From: Puccinia triticina
Taxonomy: Eukaryota; Basidiomycota; Pucciniomycetes; Pucciniales; Pucciniaceae
Direction: 5' to 3'
DNA length: 64,000 nt
NCBI RefSeq assembly: GCF_026914185.1
Contig: NC_070559.1
Coordinates: 7,485,501 to 7,549,500 of the forward strand
Part shown: in pieces, positions 54,035 through 64,000 of the stretch
Numbering within the stretch: position 1 is the stretch's first letter
Layout of the letters: each line of letters starts with the position of its first letter
Notes under the pieces: model-generated
What the model saw: the letters and a program-made list of their open reading frames with translations, nothing else
The model's database searches: none
Told to the model about the DNA's origin: nothing
Program-made: the position numbers and the translations under genes

Positions 54035-57000
54035 AACACTGCAACCGATGCGATGCGATGCATGTATTGGCCAATACAGCGCATTGCATCGGCTTGGCGA
54101 TGCACGGCATCTGCACAATCGTGTATCGCATCGGCCAGCCGATGCGATAGCAATGCATTGCATCGGTTGGGCCGATACATTCATCTCAAAAAGTATGCAT
54201 CGCATCGGTTAGCCGATGCAATGCCGATGCAGTATCTGGGGCATCGGGGGGGCTTTTTTTTTTAACTCCGAGTTGCAGGTAAACGGACAGGGAGACGGGT
54301 TCAGGTCAAGAAATGGAGAAAAAAGTTAAATACAACTTTGTATAGGGGAAGGGACTACTTGTATTTTCCCTTTCCGGCGTTCTCAGTAGTTGCTTTGGCT
54401 GGTCTGCGTTTTTTGGCCTGCTCTTCTTCCGCAGCAAGGTTGACTACCCTCTGAGCTGAAGCAAAATCGCCGTCCGCTTCATGTCCTTGTTGTAACCACT
54501 GGTGTGAACTTACACCTCGCTCGATTGTCCTTGCAGCTAAACTGCCTCGGTCGCGTCCACAAACGTCAGCGGCTGCCGAGAAGCATCGTTCCACCGTTGC
54601 TGAGGTGGCTGAGCACGCGAGGTAGTCTTTGGCCATTGAGGCCAAGACTGGGAACTCGAGTTGATGTTCCTGATAGGTACAACGGATGTAGTTTGATCAG
54701 TAAGGGTTCTGGAGCAGGATGTTAAGATCCAAGAGAAAAACCGTACCTTCCACCACTTGAGACATTGCTCTCCTTGATCAGCTGGGAGTTTAAACTTGCC
54801 CGAAAGGTAAGTAGCCAACTCGTTGTCCGGGGGTGTCTCGACAGCCCCTGGGAAAAAATCGATGTTCCGTCCTGGTCGACGATGTTTGTCAGGTTGGGTA
54901 CTGGCTTCAACCGGAGGGCTTGAAGCTGTATTTGAGCCCAATGCAGCTTCAACTGACGCCTTTCGTTCGTTGTAGTGATGTTGGAGCATCCTATGCGCGC
55001 GGGTTTTGGAAGAGGGAAACCAAATGTGGAAGATTGATAACCGATAGGCGGGGTTCAACATTGTGGCTAGGATGACTGCATCACAGTCCAAGGCTTCATT
55101 GAGATAGGTGGCCGTTTTTAATAGCATGGTGCGGATCATGCGTTCGAGTTTGGGTTCGGTGACCGATTTGAGCTGTTCTCGGAGGAAATCCTTGATACCT
55201 TTGTATTCATATATCATGAGGCCGGCCGAGGAGTGATCCCCCTCCATCTTTTTCGTTACAAAGTAGAATTCCTAAAAAAGACCGATGTAATAAATGAAAA
55301 AATAAATAAAAACAGCCATTGGGATGGACTTGAGGAAAATGAAAACTCACACCAAGTATATCATTCAATCTTTTGACTATATCCCAGTTGTCACGACTTA
55401 TCTGCACCTTGTTAAAGAAATCCTTGCCGCCATGGCGCTCGATTCGGTCTTTCTCATTGTTGATCAATTGATTGATGATTGTTCGGCCCTGGTAAGCGCG
55501 GTCCCTGCTCTGCCACTTGACGTTCCAACGAATGCCATGGCCGGCAATGAGAGAGGGGCCAATATAATCGAGCTTCTTCGACCAAACGCTGAACTCTGAT
55601 CGCTTCGCGGCTGAGGAAGTGATTCGGTGAATTACAAAATCGACGTTGCTCAAGACTGATGAGACTGTCGATGGTGTCTCCTCTGCCTCTGACTCTAAGT
55701 TGGCAGATCCATCATCTTCAGTGTCACTTCCACCAGCGGATTCATAGGAGAAGTTGTTGGGCAGTTCGTTGGGGAGTTCTGCTAGATCCTGGTCGTTCTT
55801 ATCAGGCACCAATCCAGGAGCGTCAGTGGGATCCGCCACCTCGCAGGCCTCGGCTATCGTCCCCAGTTTGGGGACGAATCCAAGAGCGCCTCGTTTGTTC
55901 TCAGTCAAGCCATCAGTTCCCACGTCGATGGCTTTGAGGCCGGCAGTGAGGATCAAGGCGATCTTGTGGCAAAAACATCGGATGTGATTGTTGGTGAGGT
56001 CCATGTTGGTATCGGTTTCCTGCAGAACAATGCGATCTACCTCGGCAGTCATGGTTCGGTTATTTGAGCCAGAGTCGGTGGTTTGCGCTATAATGTAATT
56101 ATAAATAGAACAAAAAAAAAAAGGCAAAATGAGCATCCTTTTGAAATCAAGAAGAAGAAAATGAAACTTATCTTTTGCTGAAGCAATGACTTGATGACAA
56201 TATTCAAAAAGGGTAAAGCAAGGTATTTGCCCTTGTGTGTCCAAGATATATACTTAAGAGACAAGTGAGATACCCGGTAGACCCAATCCTCATCGATATA
56301 AGTCACTGCAATCCCGAGGAACGCTTGCCGGTTGCCTTTGGTTGTCCACGCGTCGTGGATCAGGGTCATTTTTGATTGTACAGACTAATCCAAGATGTAA
56401 AAGGATGTCAGAAATGATCGAATAAATCAGGAATACAAATGAAGTCAGCTTACCTGTAGGGTGGCCAACACCTTGGCCTTCAAGTTTAAGTACAGCCGAT
56501 GCGCCTCCTCCGCAGCCCAAGTACGAGAGTAGAGTGTGATGCCTTTGCAAGCATAGTCAAATGCGATTCCCAGAAGTCGATCTTCGATTCGCATCCAAGG
56601 GAGGGAAGAACGGATGAGCCACATGACCACAATCTGGTTCAAGGTACGGTTGTCAAACGAAGTGTTTTTTAAGAATTTGGCCATGACACTGGAATCCGTA
56701 TCCTTCTCCCGATCGGCGGCTGCTTGTTCTTTTGGAGTGATTGGCAGGTTTGCGCCAGAATTGATCACATGTTTTCTTGCAGGGCAGGCCGCTCAAGTCA
56801 AGTTTCCATCTTGGTGCAGCTTCAAGTTGTGTCGAGTATTTTCCGCCTTCTTATAGACCTTTGCGCACCATTTGCAGGTGTAGAGGTTCTTGGGCCCATC
56901 GGGCTACCAACAAAAAACGTAGACATTAAACTTCTCTAACGTAGGATAAGTATTTTAATGACGATAGAAATTAAAGTGGGATGACTTACTTTTCCATCTT

Positions 57001-57874
57001 CATGTTTTGGAGACTCAAAGTAATCATTCACGTCGTCGAAGCCATCCACGGCCACGCCTCGAGATTTTTTGCTGAGTTTCTTGACCTTTGAATTATTGTT
57101 GTCTGAGTCCTGGGTCATGTCCATAATGGAGATGTCGGCATCGGGCTCGGAGGAGTCGACATCCACTATCTGTTTTTTTTTTTTTTGATTTTTGCTTCGT
57201 TTGTTTGGAAACAACTTGAGATGATGAGTGCGAAGGGGCTGATTTTTTTGGAGGTCTGCGGGACTGAGAGGGGGTTTTGGACTGGGTGGCTGGGGCCTCT
57301 TCATCCTTGTCATTCTCGTCATTGTCAGACTCGGAAGTATCGTCTCGAGTTCGTTTGGCTAGTGATTGTCGACTGTCATTATCCGGCCGGATGTAATTTC
57401 CATGAGCCTTGACTGGTGTGATGATTCGGTTGCTTTGACGGGATGGTGGACGGGACGGCCGTGGAGAGGCCGATGCGCGAGATCGTGCCATTCCTGGCAG
57501 TGGAAGCCTGGGGGGTGGGGGTGCCGAGGATGGAGGACTGATATCCACACCAATATCTCCAGTAGCGGAGATAGAAATGGCAGCCTGCGGCACAGTTTTG
57601 GCCATGAAAAAGGTTTACACCCATCTAAACCCTATTCAGACATGTCTGACCGATACCAGCCAATGTATCGGTGTGTGCATCGGAATCAAACGTGCATCGC
57701 ATCGGACCAGCCGATGCACCAGCCCTAAAAGATGTGCATCGCATCGGCCATACTTTTCAAAAAGCCTGCATCGCATCGGTGGGCCAAAGCGATACCGATG
57801 CAGTGTATATGCGATGCAAATCGATGCGATACAGCCCGATGCACGATACTTGCATCGCATCCGTTGCAGCGTTG
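54035..57874 (-). mobile_element. hAT DNA transposon, 3.84 kb
   Basis: Inserted in the 3' LTR with an 8-bp duplication ATCACCCC (54027-54034 and 57875-57882); the 5' LTR has one copy at the matching place. The inverted ends are C-AACACTGCAACCGATGCG on the left and CAACGCTGCAACGGATGCG read inward from the right. The left C is shared with the target C-run. Many GCATCGCATCGG-type words crowd the first 190 bp and the last 230 bp and probably serve as transposase binding sites. The coding strand is minus. Confidence 0.93.
54355..57605 (-). pseudogene. hAT transposase with BED finger, broken
   Basis: DNA-cutting and joining enzyme of the hAT superfamily. On the minus strand from ATG 57605: a Ser/Pro/Arg-rich leader, an acidic region, and an intron near 56990-56906. 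Next is a BED-type finger (YTCKWCAKVYKKAENTRHNL, then KLHQDG). Later come TLIHDAWTTKGNRQAFLGIA (about 56370), TTDSGSNNRTM and NNHIRCFCHKIALIL (about 56080-55960), GIRWNVKWQSRDRAY (about 55530), and the C-terminal dimerisation region with MAKDYLACSATSATVERCFS (about 54640). The final stop is at 54355. Breaks: the leader changes frame at a 14-A run (57173-57186), and a TGA at 56793-56795, likely from CGA, follows the finger. Several small introns are implied; I did not fix all their borders. Confidence 0.85.
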
Positions 57875-58378
57875 ATCACCCCCCTGTAGTACTTCTCACA
57901 TATATAAACACCCCTCTAGATGTTGTATCCCCATCATGCACTTTCTACTACATCCCCTCTGTAGCACCTTTTAAACATCACCCTTATAACCCTTATATGC
58001 ACTTTCTACTACATCCCCTCTGTAGCACCTTTACACATCACACTTAGATACACTTTCATCACCATAGAAATATATCCCCCAGCATATATCTCATTACCCA
58101 TCTCAGAGTGACTCCCAAGAGCTTCTGCTTTTCCCCTTCTCACTTCTCCTCTCTCACTCAGTAGGATTGATACACCTCAGACTCATAAAGTGTTAAAGCC
58201 ATCTAAGTCAAAGAGAATCATCAGCCACACCCTTTTCTTTTTCTTAGTGTAACCCTTTCTCCATCAGCGTTAGTCTAGAGGGCAGCCTCACCAGCACCTG
58301 TAGCCTCTCCTACATTATTAGTAGTGTAGTTGACTATTTCCCCCCACAGCTCTTTCCTGATCTTTTAGGAGTTCCACA

Positions 58379-59459
58379 GCGGCCACGGTGGTAGTGGTGC
58401 GGGCAACGGAGGTGGGGCAGCTGAAAGTATTTAAAGAGGTTGGGTGGGGTGGGTTGAACAGCAGGGGATTTGGTTTTGTCCGCCCCCTCCCTGGGAGGCC
58501 AATAACTGCTTGGTTAGGCCCTCCCTGGCTAGTTTACCAACCGGCCCTCTTTTGCTTGTTGCTCTGTCACAGCTGGAGGGTCATCCATAGGGCCTTTGGG
58601 CCTTTGGGGATATTCAACGTTCCAAGTGAGAAGAATGGGGCATTTTTTTGCCCCATTTTGTGAGAAAAAAACACCCCAAAACTTAGTGTTAAGATTTCAG
58701 CTCTACAAGTGGAGGCGACGAAAAGGGGGGGGGGGGGGGGGGGCTATCTTGAGGTGAACAGATAGGACCAAGGAGCAGGGTTGAGGTTGTTGAAGCTCAG
58801 ACTTGATCATTTTTATTTCATGTCCGAGGAGCGGACTTTGACAAAACAACTAGAGAGCCCCCCAGCAAGATCCAAAGGGGGGCCTAACAACAGCAACAGG
58901 GGACAGGACAGGTGACAGAAACTGGTGACAGGGAACAGGAGACAAGTCATGGCCACTCGGCCAAACAAGTCAGAACAGGTGACAGGAACAGGTGACAGGA
59001 ACAGGGGACAGGAACAGGGGACAGGAACAGGGTACTGAACAGGTGACAACAGGATAGGACATGATTTGACCACTTGGTTGGACAGGAAACAGGGGCCACT
59101 TGGCCAGACAGATAATGTGAGCGGAAGATGAAGTCAGAATTCTGACACTTAGATCTAGAGATCTAGGATTCTGTGGATTTAAGAAAGTGGGATTGCGTTG
59201 TGGTCACTATTCCTGTGTTTGTAGGAGAAAAATTCAAACTTTTATGTGTACTCACAAAAAGCCTCAAGATACAGCCAAATGGGATATAGGACCAAAATAA
59301 CCCCTAGGCAGCCACTGAAACCACCCTCATGCCTCTACAGGATCAGAAGACACACAAATCACACCTTCCACACACCAGTCCGGACAGGTTCACACACAAA
59401 CTCAACTCTTGGCTACTTTAATTGGCATAGTGCATATGAAAGATGAATTACTTTAGGGA
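58379..59459. other. No gene; poly-G run and minisatellite
   Basis: A G run (about 58726-58743) of doubtful length. A short tandem GGACAGGAACAGGTGACA repeat covers about 58905-59045. Plus-strand frames at 58388-58663 are not supported by any known domain. Confidence 0.5.
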
Positions 59460-59812
59460 CTTGGAAAAACAACTCCCATTATGGTGTTCAAAATTGCATA
59501 AGATGTGTTTACATAACAGCATAACATGTGATTTTGGCTGGGAGATGTCAGTGTACATAAAACTTAAAGTGACATCTCCCAGCCAAAATTGCAGCTGATG
59601 CTGTTATGTAGAAAAATCTTACACATAAATTGGGAAAACAACTCCCATACGTCGCCGGGACCGGGTTTGGGAGTCGTTTTCCCAATTTTTTTTTTTTTGG
59701 GAAGTTGTCTGCACAATCTTTTTATGTTTTTTTTTGACAATAGAAAAGGGAGTTGGCTGCCTATTTGGCCTTCCGCAGAACACAATTTTGGGAGTTGTCC
59801 ATGTGCACCGGT
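59460..59812. mobile_element. Foldback element with nested hairpin
   Basis: Outer TTGGAAAAACAACTCCCATT faces TTTTGGGAGTTGTCC. Inside, a hairpin with arms of about 40 bp (59512-59551 and 59570-59609) carries GATTTTGGCTGGGAGATGTC and its inverse. A further GGGAAAACAACTCCCATACG / TTTGGGAGTCGTTTTCCC pair follows. It belongs with the block at 42130. Confidence 0.7.
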
Positions 59813-59831
59813 AGTTACGGCCATAGGAAAC

Positions 59832-60010
59832 TGTTACATGGCATGTAACCCCGTATAAAATTGTTACGCAGCATGTAAACCCCGTATAACATTGTTACAC
59901 AGCATGTAAACCTTGTGTAACATTGTTACACGGCATGTAACCCCCGTATAGCATTGTTACGTGGCATGTAAACCCTGTATCAAATTGTTGTGTGGCATTT
60001 AACCCCATAT
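59832..60010. repeat. 30-31 bp tandem repeat, six units
   Basis: GTTACAYRGCATGTAAMCCC + GTATAAMATT repeated six times. Looser GCAACATGTAACCCC words follow to about 60190. Confidence 0.85.
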
Positions 60011-61450
60011 AAATATAAAATTTACAACAAGTAACCCATGTATCAAGCTTCTGCAACATGAAACATATTCCCACATCACACAATCCCCATGAAACATGTT
60101 TCTGCAACACACAACCCCCATGTAGGATGTTCCCGCAACATGTAACCCCCAAGTACCCCACATGAATTTCCCGCACCATGTAACCCCATGCAAGAAGTTT
60201 GCAAACATTGGTTTGTGGAGTCCTTTTCTGTTTGCGCTTGCTACAGCCCTGGCAACATCATGGGTGGCTACAGCAAGCATCCCCTTCATTGAATCTCTCG
60301 ACCTCTCACCACATTTGATACGCCTCTGGGGAGATTCCAGCTCACCCGGTGTGGTGGCCAATACAGTGGTCAAGCTCAGTTCTCAGTTTCCGCTCTCACC
60401 GGCATCAGACTTCAAGTTCCAGTTTCAAGTTCTCAAGCTTCAATCCTCAAGACTTCAGTATTGAGGCACTTAGCCGTGCGGGTGCTTGGGCACGTGACTG
60501 CGGACCAAACCTAGTTGATGATAGTTCTTAAACCTAACTGCGTTGTATATAGTCCATTCTTGTTTCACTTCACTGTACTCTATTCATCTCAGTTAGTTCT
60601 TTGGTCATCAAATCATCATCATTCCTCACTTGGTCTTTGCCCGCAGGTATGCCTCTTTCATTTCTCTCATAGCGTTGTACCTGTCTTCTTATCACACCAG
60701 TGTCGTCTTCATTAGGTGTGCCTCCACCTGTGCTCAGTCTCTTAGTTCGCGTAGCTCACAGCACCATTGCTGTCTCTCCAGTGTCCCACAGCTTGTCGTC
60801 CATTATTCAGCCTCTTATTCCCAGTCTTCTTCCTCTCTTCTCTTTCTAGTCAACCTTCATATTTCTTGGTCCTAACACAGAGTCTTGTTTCTGCAGGTTT
60901 ATTCTTAGTTTTATGGTTTCTGTTATTCTTGATCTTTTCCCTTTCTTTCTATCTGCTCTCATCTTCTAATTGTCTGTTGTTTCATTTGTGTGTCTGTTCT
61001 ATGTCCTTGCTTTTGTTTTGTTTTGTTTGTTTTGTGTTTTCTTTTCTTTTTCTGTTGTTTGTGGTGGGTGCGCGCGAGGAGATGATGATTGGTCTGTGAA
61101 AGGTCTCCAGGAATCCAAGTTCCGGGAGAACTTGGAGGGTGGGAGACCATAGCATCCTTTTCTGATCCAAGAGGGAGGTTATCAAATCTTCTTCATCATT
61201 TCTGAATCCGAGTCCCAAGTCAAAGAGTCCCACCAAAGAATCCGTTGAATCCTATTGAAAAAACTTCCCAGATAAATTCTTTTTCTTTTCCAAACAAAAC
61301 AAACCGCCTTCAAGGATCAACCCTTGGTGAAACCTAAAACCCACTTCACCAGCTAACCACTCAATCAACGACGACTCAGCGACGGACCACTTTCCGTGAG
61401 GGCAGTCACACGACACTCTTTCCCCTCCCAGCGCTGCCGCCGGCCTAGCA
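60011..61450. other. No gene recognised
   Basis: T/C-rich stretches (60540-61060) give hydrophobic Ser/Leu/Phe frames by composition. TTTTGTTTTGTTTTGTTTG near 61015 is simple repeat. It may be the untranslated part of an old retroelement, but no hallmark is visible. Confidence 0.45.
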
Positions 61451-61454
61451 CCGG

Positions 61455-62443
61455 TGTAAGACTCAAAAGTGGTAATGAAACCCTTTTGCTGAATGGTGAA
61501 GGGTATGATGGAGTTGCAAGCTCTGCCCTTCTGTTATCAGTCAACAAGACCCACCAAGCTCAGCTTGGCAAGTTTTATTAAGTGATAGGTCTGGTCTGTT
61601 CCAGATGAAATCTGTTTGACCGGCAACGTGTAAGTGTTTTAATTACTTTGTTATAAGGGTTGAATTGTTGTTAAAAGGGTTGATTTATTGTTATAAGGGT
61701 TTTTAGGATTTGAGTGTGGATGAGTGTTGGGTGACTTGTGAGTTCTGGGTGAGAAACTGGGGAGCAGACCACTGGGGGTGGAGAGAGCTCCTTTTATAGA
61801 CAAAAGTGGAGCCCCAAAGGGGCTTGTGGGTTAGGGTTTCACCTAATCTAGACAACAGGGTGAGGGATTTTAGCTGGTGGGAGTAGATACAAATGATGTC
61901 ATAACCCCTCAGGGGCGCATGAATGGTGTCAGAATATACAACAGAACATTCTAAACATGCCAGGGGTGCATACATGATGTCAGAATATACAAAAGAACAT
62001 TCTAACGCATGCATGAGGTGACAGTAGACTGCATGAGCTGTCATCCAGGGGAAATTAGTGTATACACAAAGTCTGAGGCTGCAGAAACAGTGTAAATGAT
62101 GTCATACTATGTATATAAAGGAGTGTATGTAGTTAATATGTAATGAGTTTAGCCTGACAGGGAGATGTATGTTTGTATCCTGTGATGTGTATAAGTGTAC
62201 TAATGTGAAACTTGGGTTGAGGCCGGTGACAGCTGGGTTACTGGGGCTGGCCGTGTGATAGGTGTCCATGAGGGGTAACTTCCACACTAGAGGGGGTCCA
62301 GGGGTACTTCCAGTGGTGACTAGGGGTGAAATTAGCCGTAGAATCCATTTCTGGGGTCCATTTGATGGTATCTTGAGGCCTAGTATGAGTAATTATGTGG
62401 CATAGAAAAAACTTTTTATTTTTCCACTTTTCCGTCTACCACA
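61455..62443 (+). mobile_element. Solo LTR, family LTR-C, with CCGG duplication
   Basis: Starts TGTAAGACTCAAAAGTGG and ends GTCTACCACA. CCGG lies on both sides (61451-61454, 62444-62447). It inserted at the left edge of the old pol remnant. Confidence 0.9.
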
Positions 62444-62445
62444 CC

Positions 62446-63900
62446 GGACAGAGCTCCATACTGGCTCCCTCAAGGAGCAAAAAATTCTGTTGCTGTCTAT
62501 CAGGCTCAAATGGTCTGGATACTTCAGGATGAGATCCCAGAGCACACAGGTATTTTCACAGATGACAGGGGAATAAAGGGCCCAGTCTCCAATTACAATA
62601 ATGAGCTTCCCAACTGGCACCCTGGTATGCAACATTTCATTTGGGAATAAGCCAAGATGCTCAAGCTCATTCTGTTCCGCATTGAGTAATCTGGTCTCAC
62701 CATCTCCGCTTCAAAGTTGGCTGCCTGTTTTCCTGCATTGGAGATCATGGGTCATGTGGTTTGCAAGGAGGGCCGGCGCATGGCGAAGACCAAGATCAAC
62801 AAGATACTCTCTTGGCCAACTCCGGTGAACGCAACAGAGGTCCGCGGGTTTTTGGGTGTGGTGGTGTACGTTAGAATATTCATTCTGTTGTTATCCTGGA
62901 TCTGTTTGCCGTTCCATTGCCTGACACGTAAAGATACAGATTTTGTTTGGACCACCAACTGCAAGGAATTGAAGCCCATCGTTGGTTGGGACATTGTTCT
63001 TGTGAAGATCAATTACGGGCTTGAAGCGGGCAAGATTAAGTTAGCCACTGACTCGAGTTTCCATGTAGCCAGCGCCGTCCTTTTTCAGGAAGACTCAAAC
63101 GGTCTGGATTGACCCCCTCCTCTTCTCAGATGTGGAGTCGCGCTATTCCTTGAAGGGGATCAAGCGAGAACGAGTTCCCCTCGGTCCATGCAGGCAGAGA
63201 AACTGGGGACCTGTGATTAGGACCGGGTCTGGTGTTAGGCGCAGGACAGAAGACTGACTCGCGTTACACGCGGACTGCCCGCGGTATATTACACCAGCAT
63301 CAAGAGACAGAATAGCACAACGCGCACGTCGTCTCTCCCCATCCTTGATCACAGAAACATCCCCCTTCTCAGAACTATTCTTTGTTTTTAGTCACCTCCC
63401 GCCCACCCTTTCGCCATTTGAGAGAGCACCCATTCCTACATTTCCCTCTGGTCGGGGCGTCATGGGAAAGATCAAAGACTCTTCCCCCATGCGCCTCCCT
63501 TCCCGCACTCGTGGCAGGTGACTGTGGCACAGCCAACCAGTGACCCGCTACATACGAGTACCAGGAGGAAACGCAAGCCGGAAAAGGACAATCAAAACTG
63601 GAGCTTTTTGGTGTGGCGCGCGTCCTCAGAAAATCCAAACAATCCTATGGGGCCAGCATTTCAAACTTCAAGTCAACGCGCAGTCTCTCATCCAAATGAT
63701 CAACGCGTCTAGTCTCCCCAATGTACCAATGACACTCTGGGTCGCGTTTATTCAGCTTTTCTTGTTTGATATAGTTCACCGACCCAGCAAGTCCTTTACT
63801 ATGCCGGATGGTCTTTTGTGGCGCCCTCAAGGTGAAGAAATTACAACCGGAGGCGAGCGGAGCGGGCGGAGGAAAAAGATCAGCTTAGCCGATAGCAGAC
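62446..63900 (+). pseudogene. Decayed Gypsy pol fragment (RT to RNase H)
   Basis: Similar to 47950-48900 of Gypsy-A pol but from another lineage. Translation gives WLPQGAKNSVAVYQAQMVWI, GIFTDDRGIKGP (the catalytic FIDD became FTDD), GHVVCKEGRRM, ATEVRGFLGVVVYVRIFI and GKIKLATDSSFHVASAVLF. Stops break it near 62647 and 62685, and there are deletions. After ESRYS (about 63150) some 430 bp of foreign GC-rich sequence intervenes. RNase H then resumes at QSKLELFGVARVL (about 63588) and continues with a frame change to FTMPDGLLWRP (about 63820). No integrase follows in the window. Confidence 0.88.
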
Positions 63901-64000
63901 AGGAAGTCTGAAAAAGAGACTGTTTTACTCACTCTTAGGGGCTAAAGTACCTAAGCAGAGAGTCTTGAAATGGGGCTAAAGTGCCACTCGTGGATTCAGT

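Larger units (their letters stand above)
43498..58378 (+). mobile_element. Ty3/Gypsy-type LTR retrotransposon (Gypsy-A) with nested hAT
   Basis: Both LTRs (43498-44447 and 53580-58378) start TGTGGTAACCC and end GTTCCACA. The 3' LTR is split by a hAT element; without it the retrotransposon is about 11.0 kb. Order: 5' LTR, gag with zinc knuckle and retropepsin, RT, RNase H, integrase (the Ty3/Gypsy order), an antisense gene module, purine tract, 3' LTR. The two LTRs differ at only a handful of places by eye, so the insertion is recent. A four-base duplication is not seen (CCGT left, GCGG right). Only a gag frameshift and the hAT insertion stand against activity. Solo LTRs of the family are at 12014 and 31521. 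Confidence 0.95.
53580..58378 (+). repeat. 3' LTR of Gypsy-A, split by hAT insertion
   Basis: LTR sequence 53580-54034 and 57875-58378, joined at ATCACCCC, equals the 5' LTR apart from a few substitutions (for example TATTGTCAAATG against TATTATCAAATG) and a T-run length change. The element between them is described separately. Confidence 0.92.

Overview
The window looks like nuclear DNA of a repeat-choked basidiomycete, most likely a rust fungus (Pucciniales). The species call is inference. It rests on basidiomycete-type genes with several short introns, a secreted-protein gene of the kind common in plant-parasitic fungi, dense nested LTR retrotransposons and DNA transposons, and inserted fungal mitochondrial DNA. 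Only three ordinary nuclear host genes could be read. They are a complete four-exon sterol 24-C-methyltransferase (erg6, minus strand, 4835-6190), a complete five-exon ribosomal protein uL14 (rpl23, 28105-28867, 137 codons), and a two-exon gene for a secreted protein of unknown function (39531-40687).

Layout. 1-4.8 kb: palindromes, a 33-bp minisatellite and dispersed repeats. 4.8-6.2 kb: erg6. 7-14 kb: half of a foldback element, a tRNA-like sequence, arrays of an alternating-orientation 15-mer (called here the dyad minisatellite), and nested solo LTRs of three families (LTR-A, LTR-B, LTR-C) that are themselves invaded by a terminal-inverted-repeat element and a MITE. 14.76-25.73 kb: mitochondrial DNA in two blocks, split by about 3.8 kb of nuclear-type sequence. 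The first block has the 3' part of a group I intron and the nad5 3' exon, with in-frame TGA codons at Trp positions. The second has a tRNA-like gene and a 3'-truncated large-subunit rRNA gene. 25.9-35.4 kb: more dyad arrays, rpl23, foldback elements and solo LTRs. 35.6-38.5 kb: a solo LTR-C and a 1.8-kb near-palindrome. 39.5-40.7 kb: the secreted-protein gene. 41.3-43.5 kb: a small TIR element and tandem repeats.

43.5-58.4 kb holds a nearly full-length Ty3/Gypsy-type retrotransposon (about 11 kb without its insert). Its gag-protease frame overlaps the pol frame at a UUUUUUA -1 slippery heptamer. Between pol and the 3' LTR lies a CpG-rich module with a clean two-exon gene on the opposite strand, coding for an acidic N-terminus and an arginine-rich helical C-terminus. 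The 3' LTR is split by a 3.84-kb hAT transposon whose transposase is broken. 58.4-64 kb: minisatellites, foldbacks, a solo LTR-C and a decayed Gypsy pol remnant.

The items most worth following up are the antisense gene in the retrotransposon, the dyad minisatellite family (one array is carried inside a TIR element and several LTRs sit in CCGG-like sites in or like it), the 1.8-kb palindrome, and the mitochondrial insertion.
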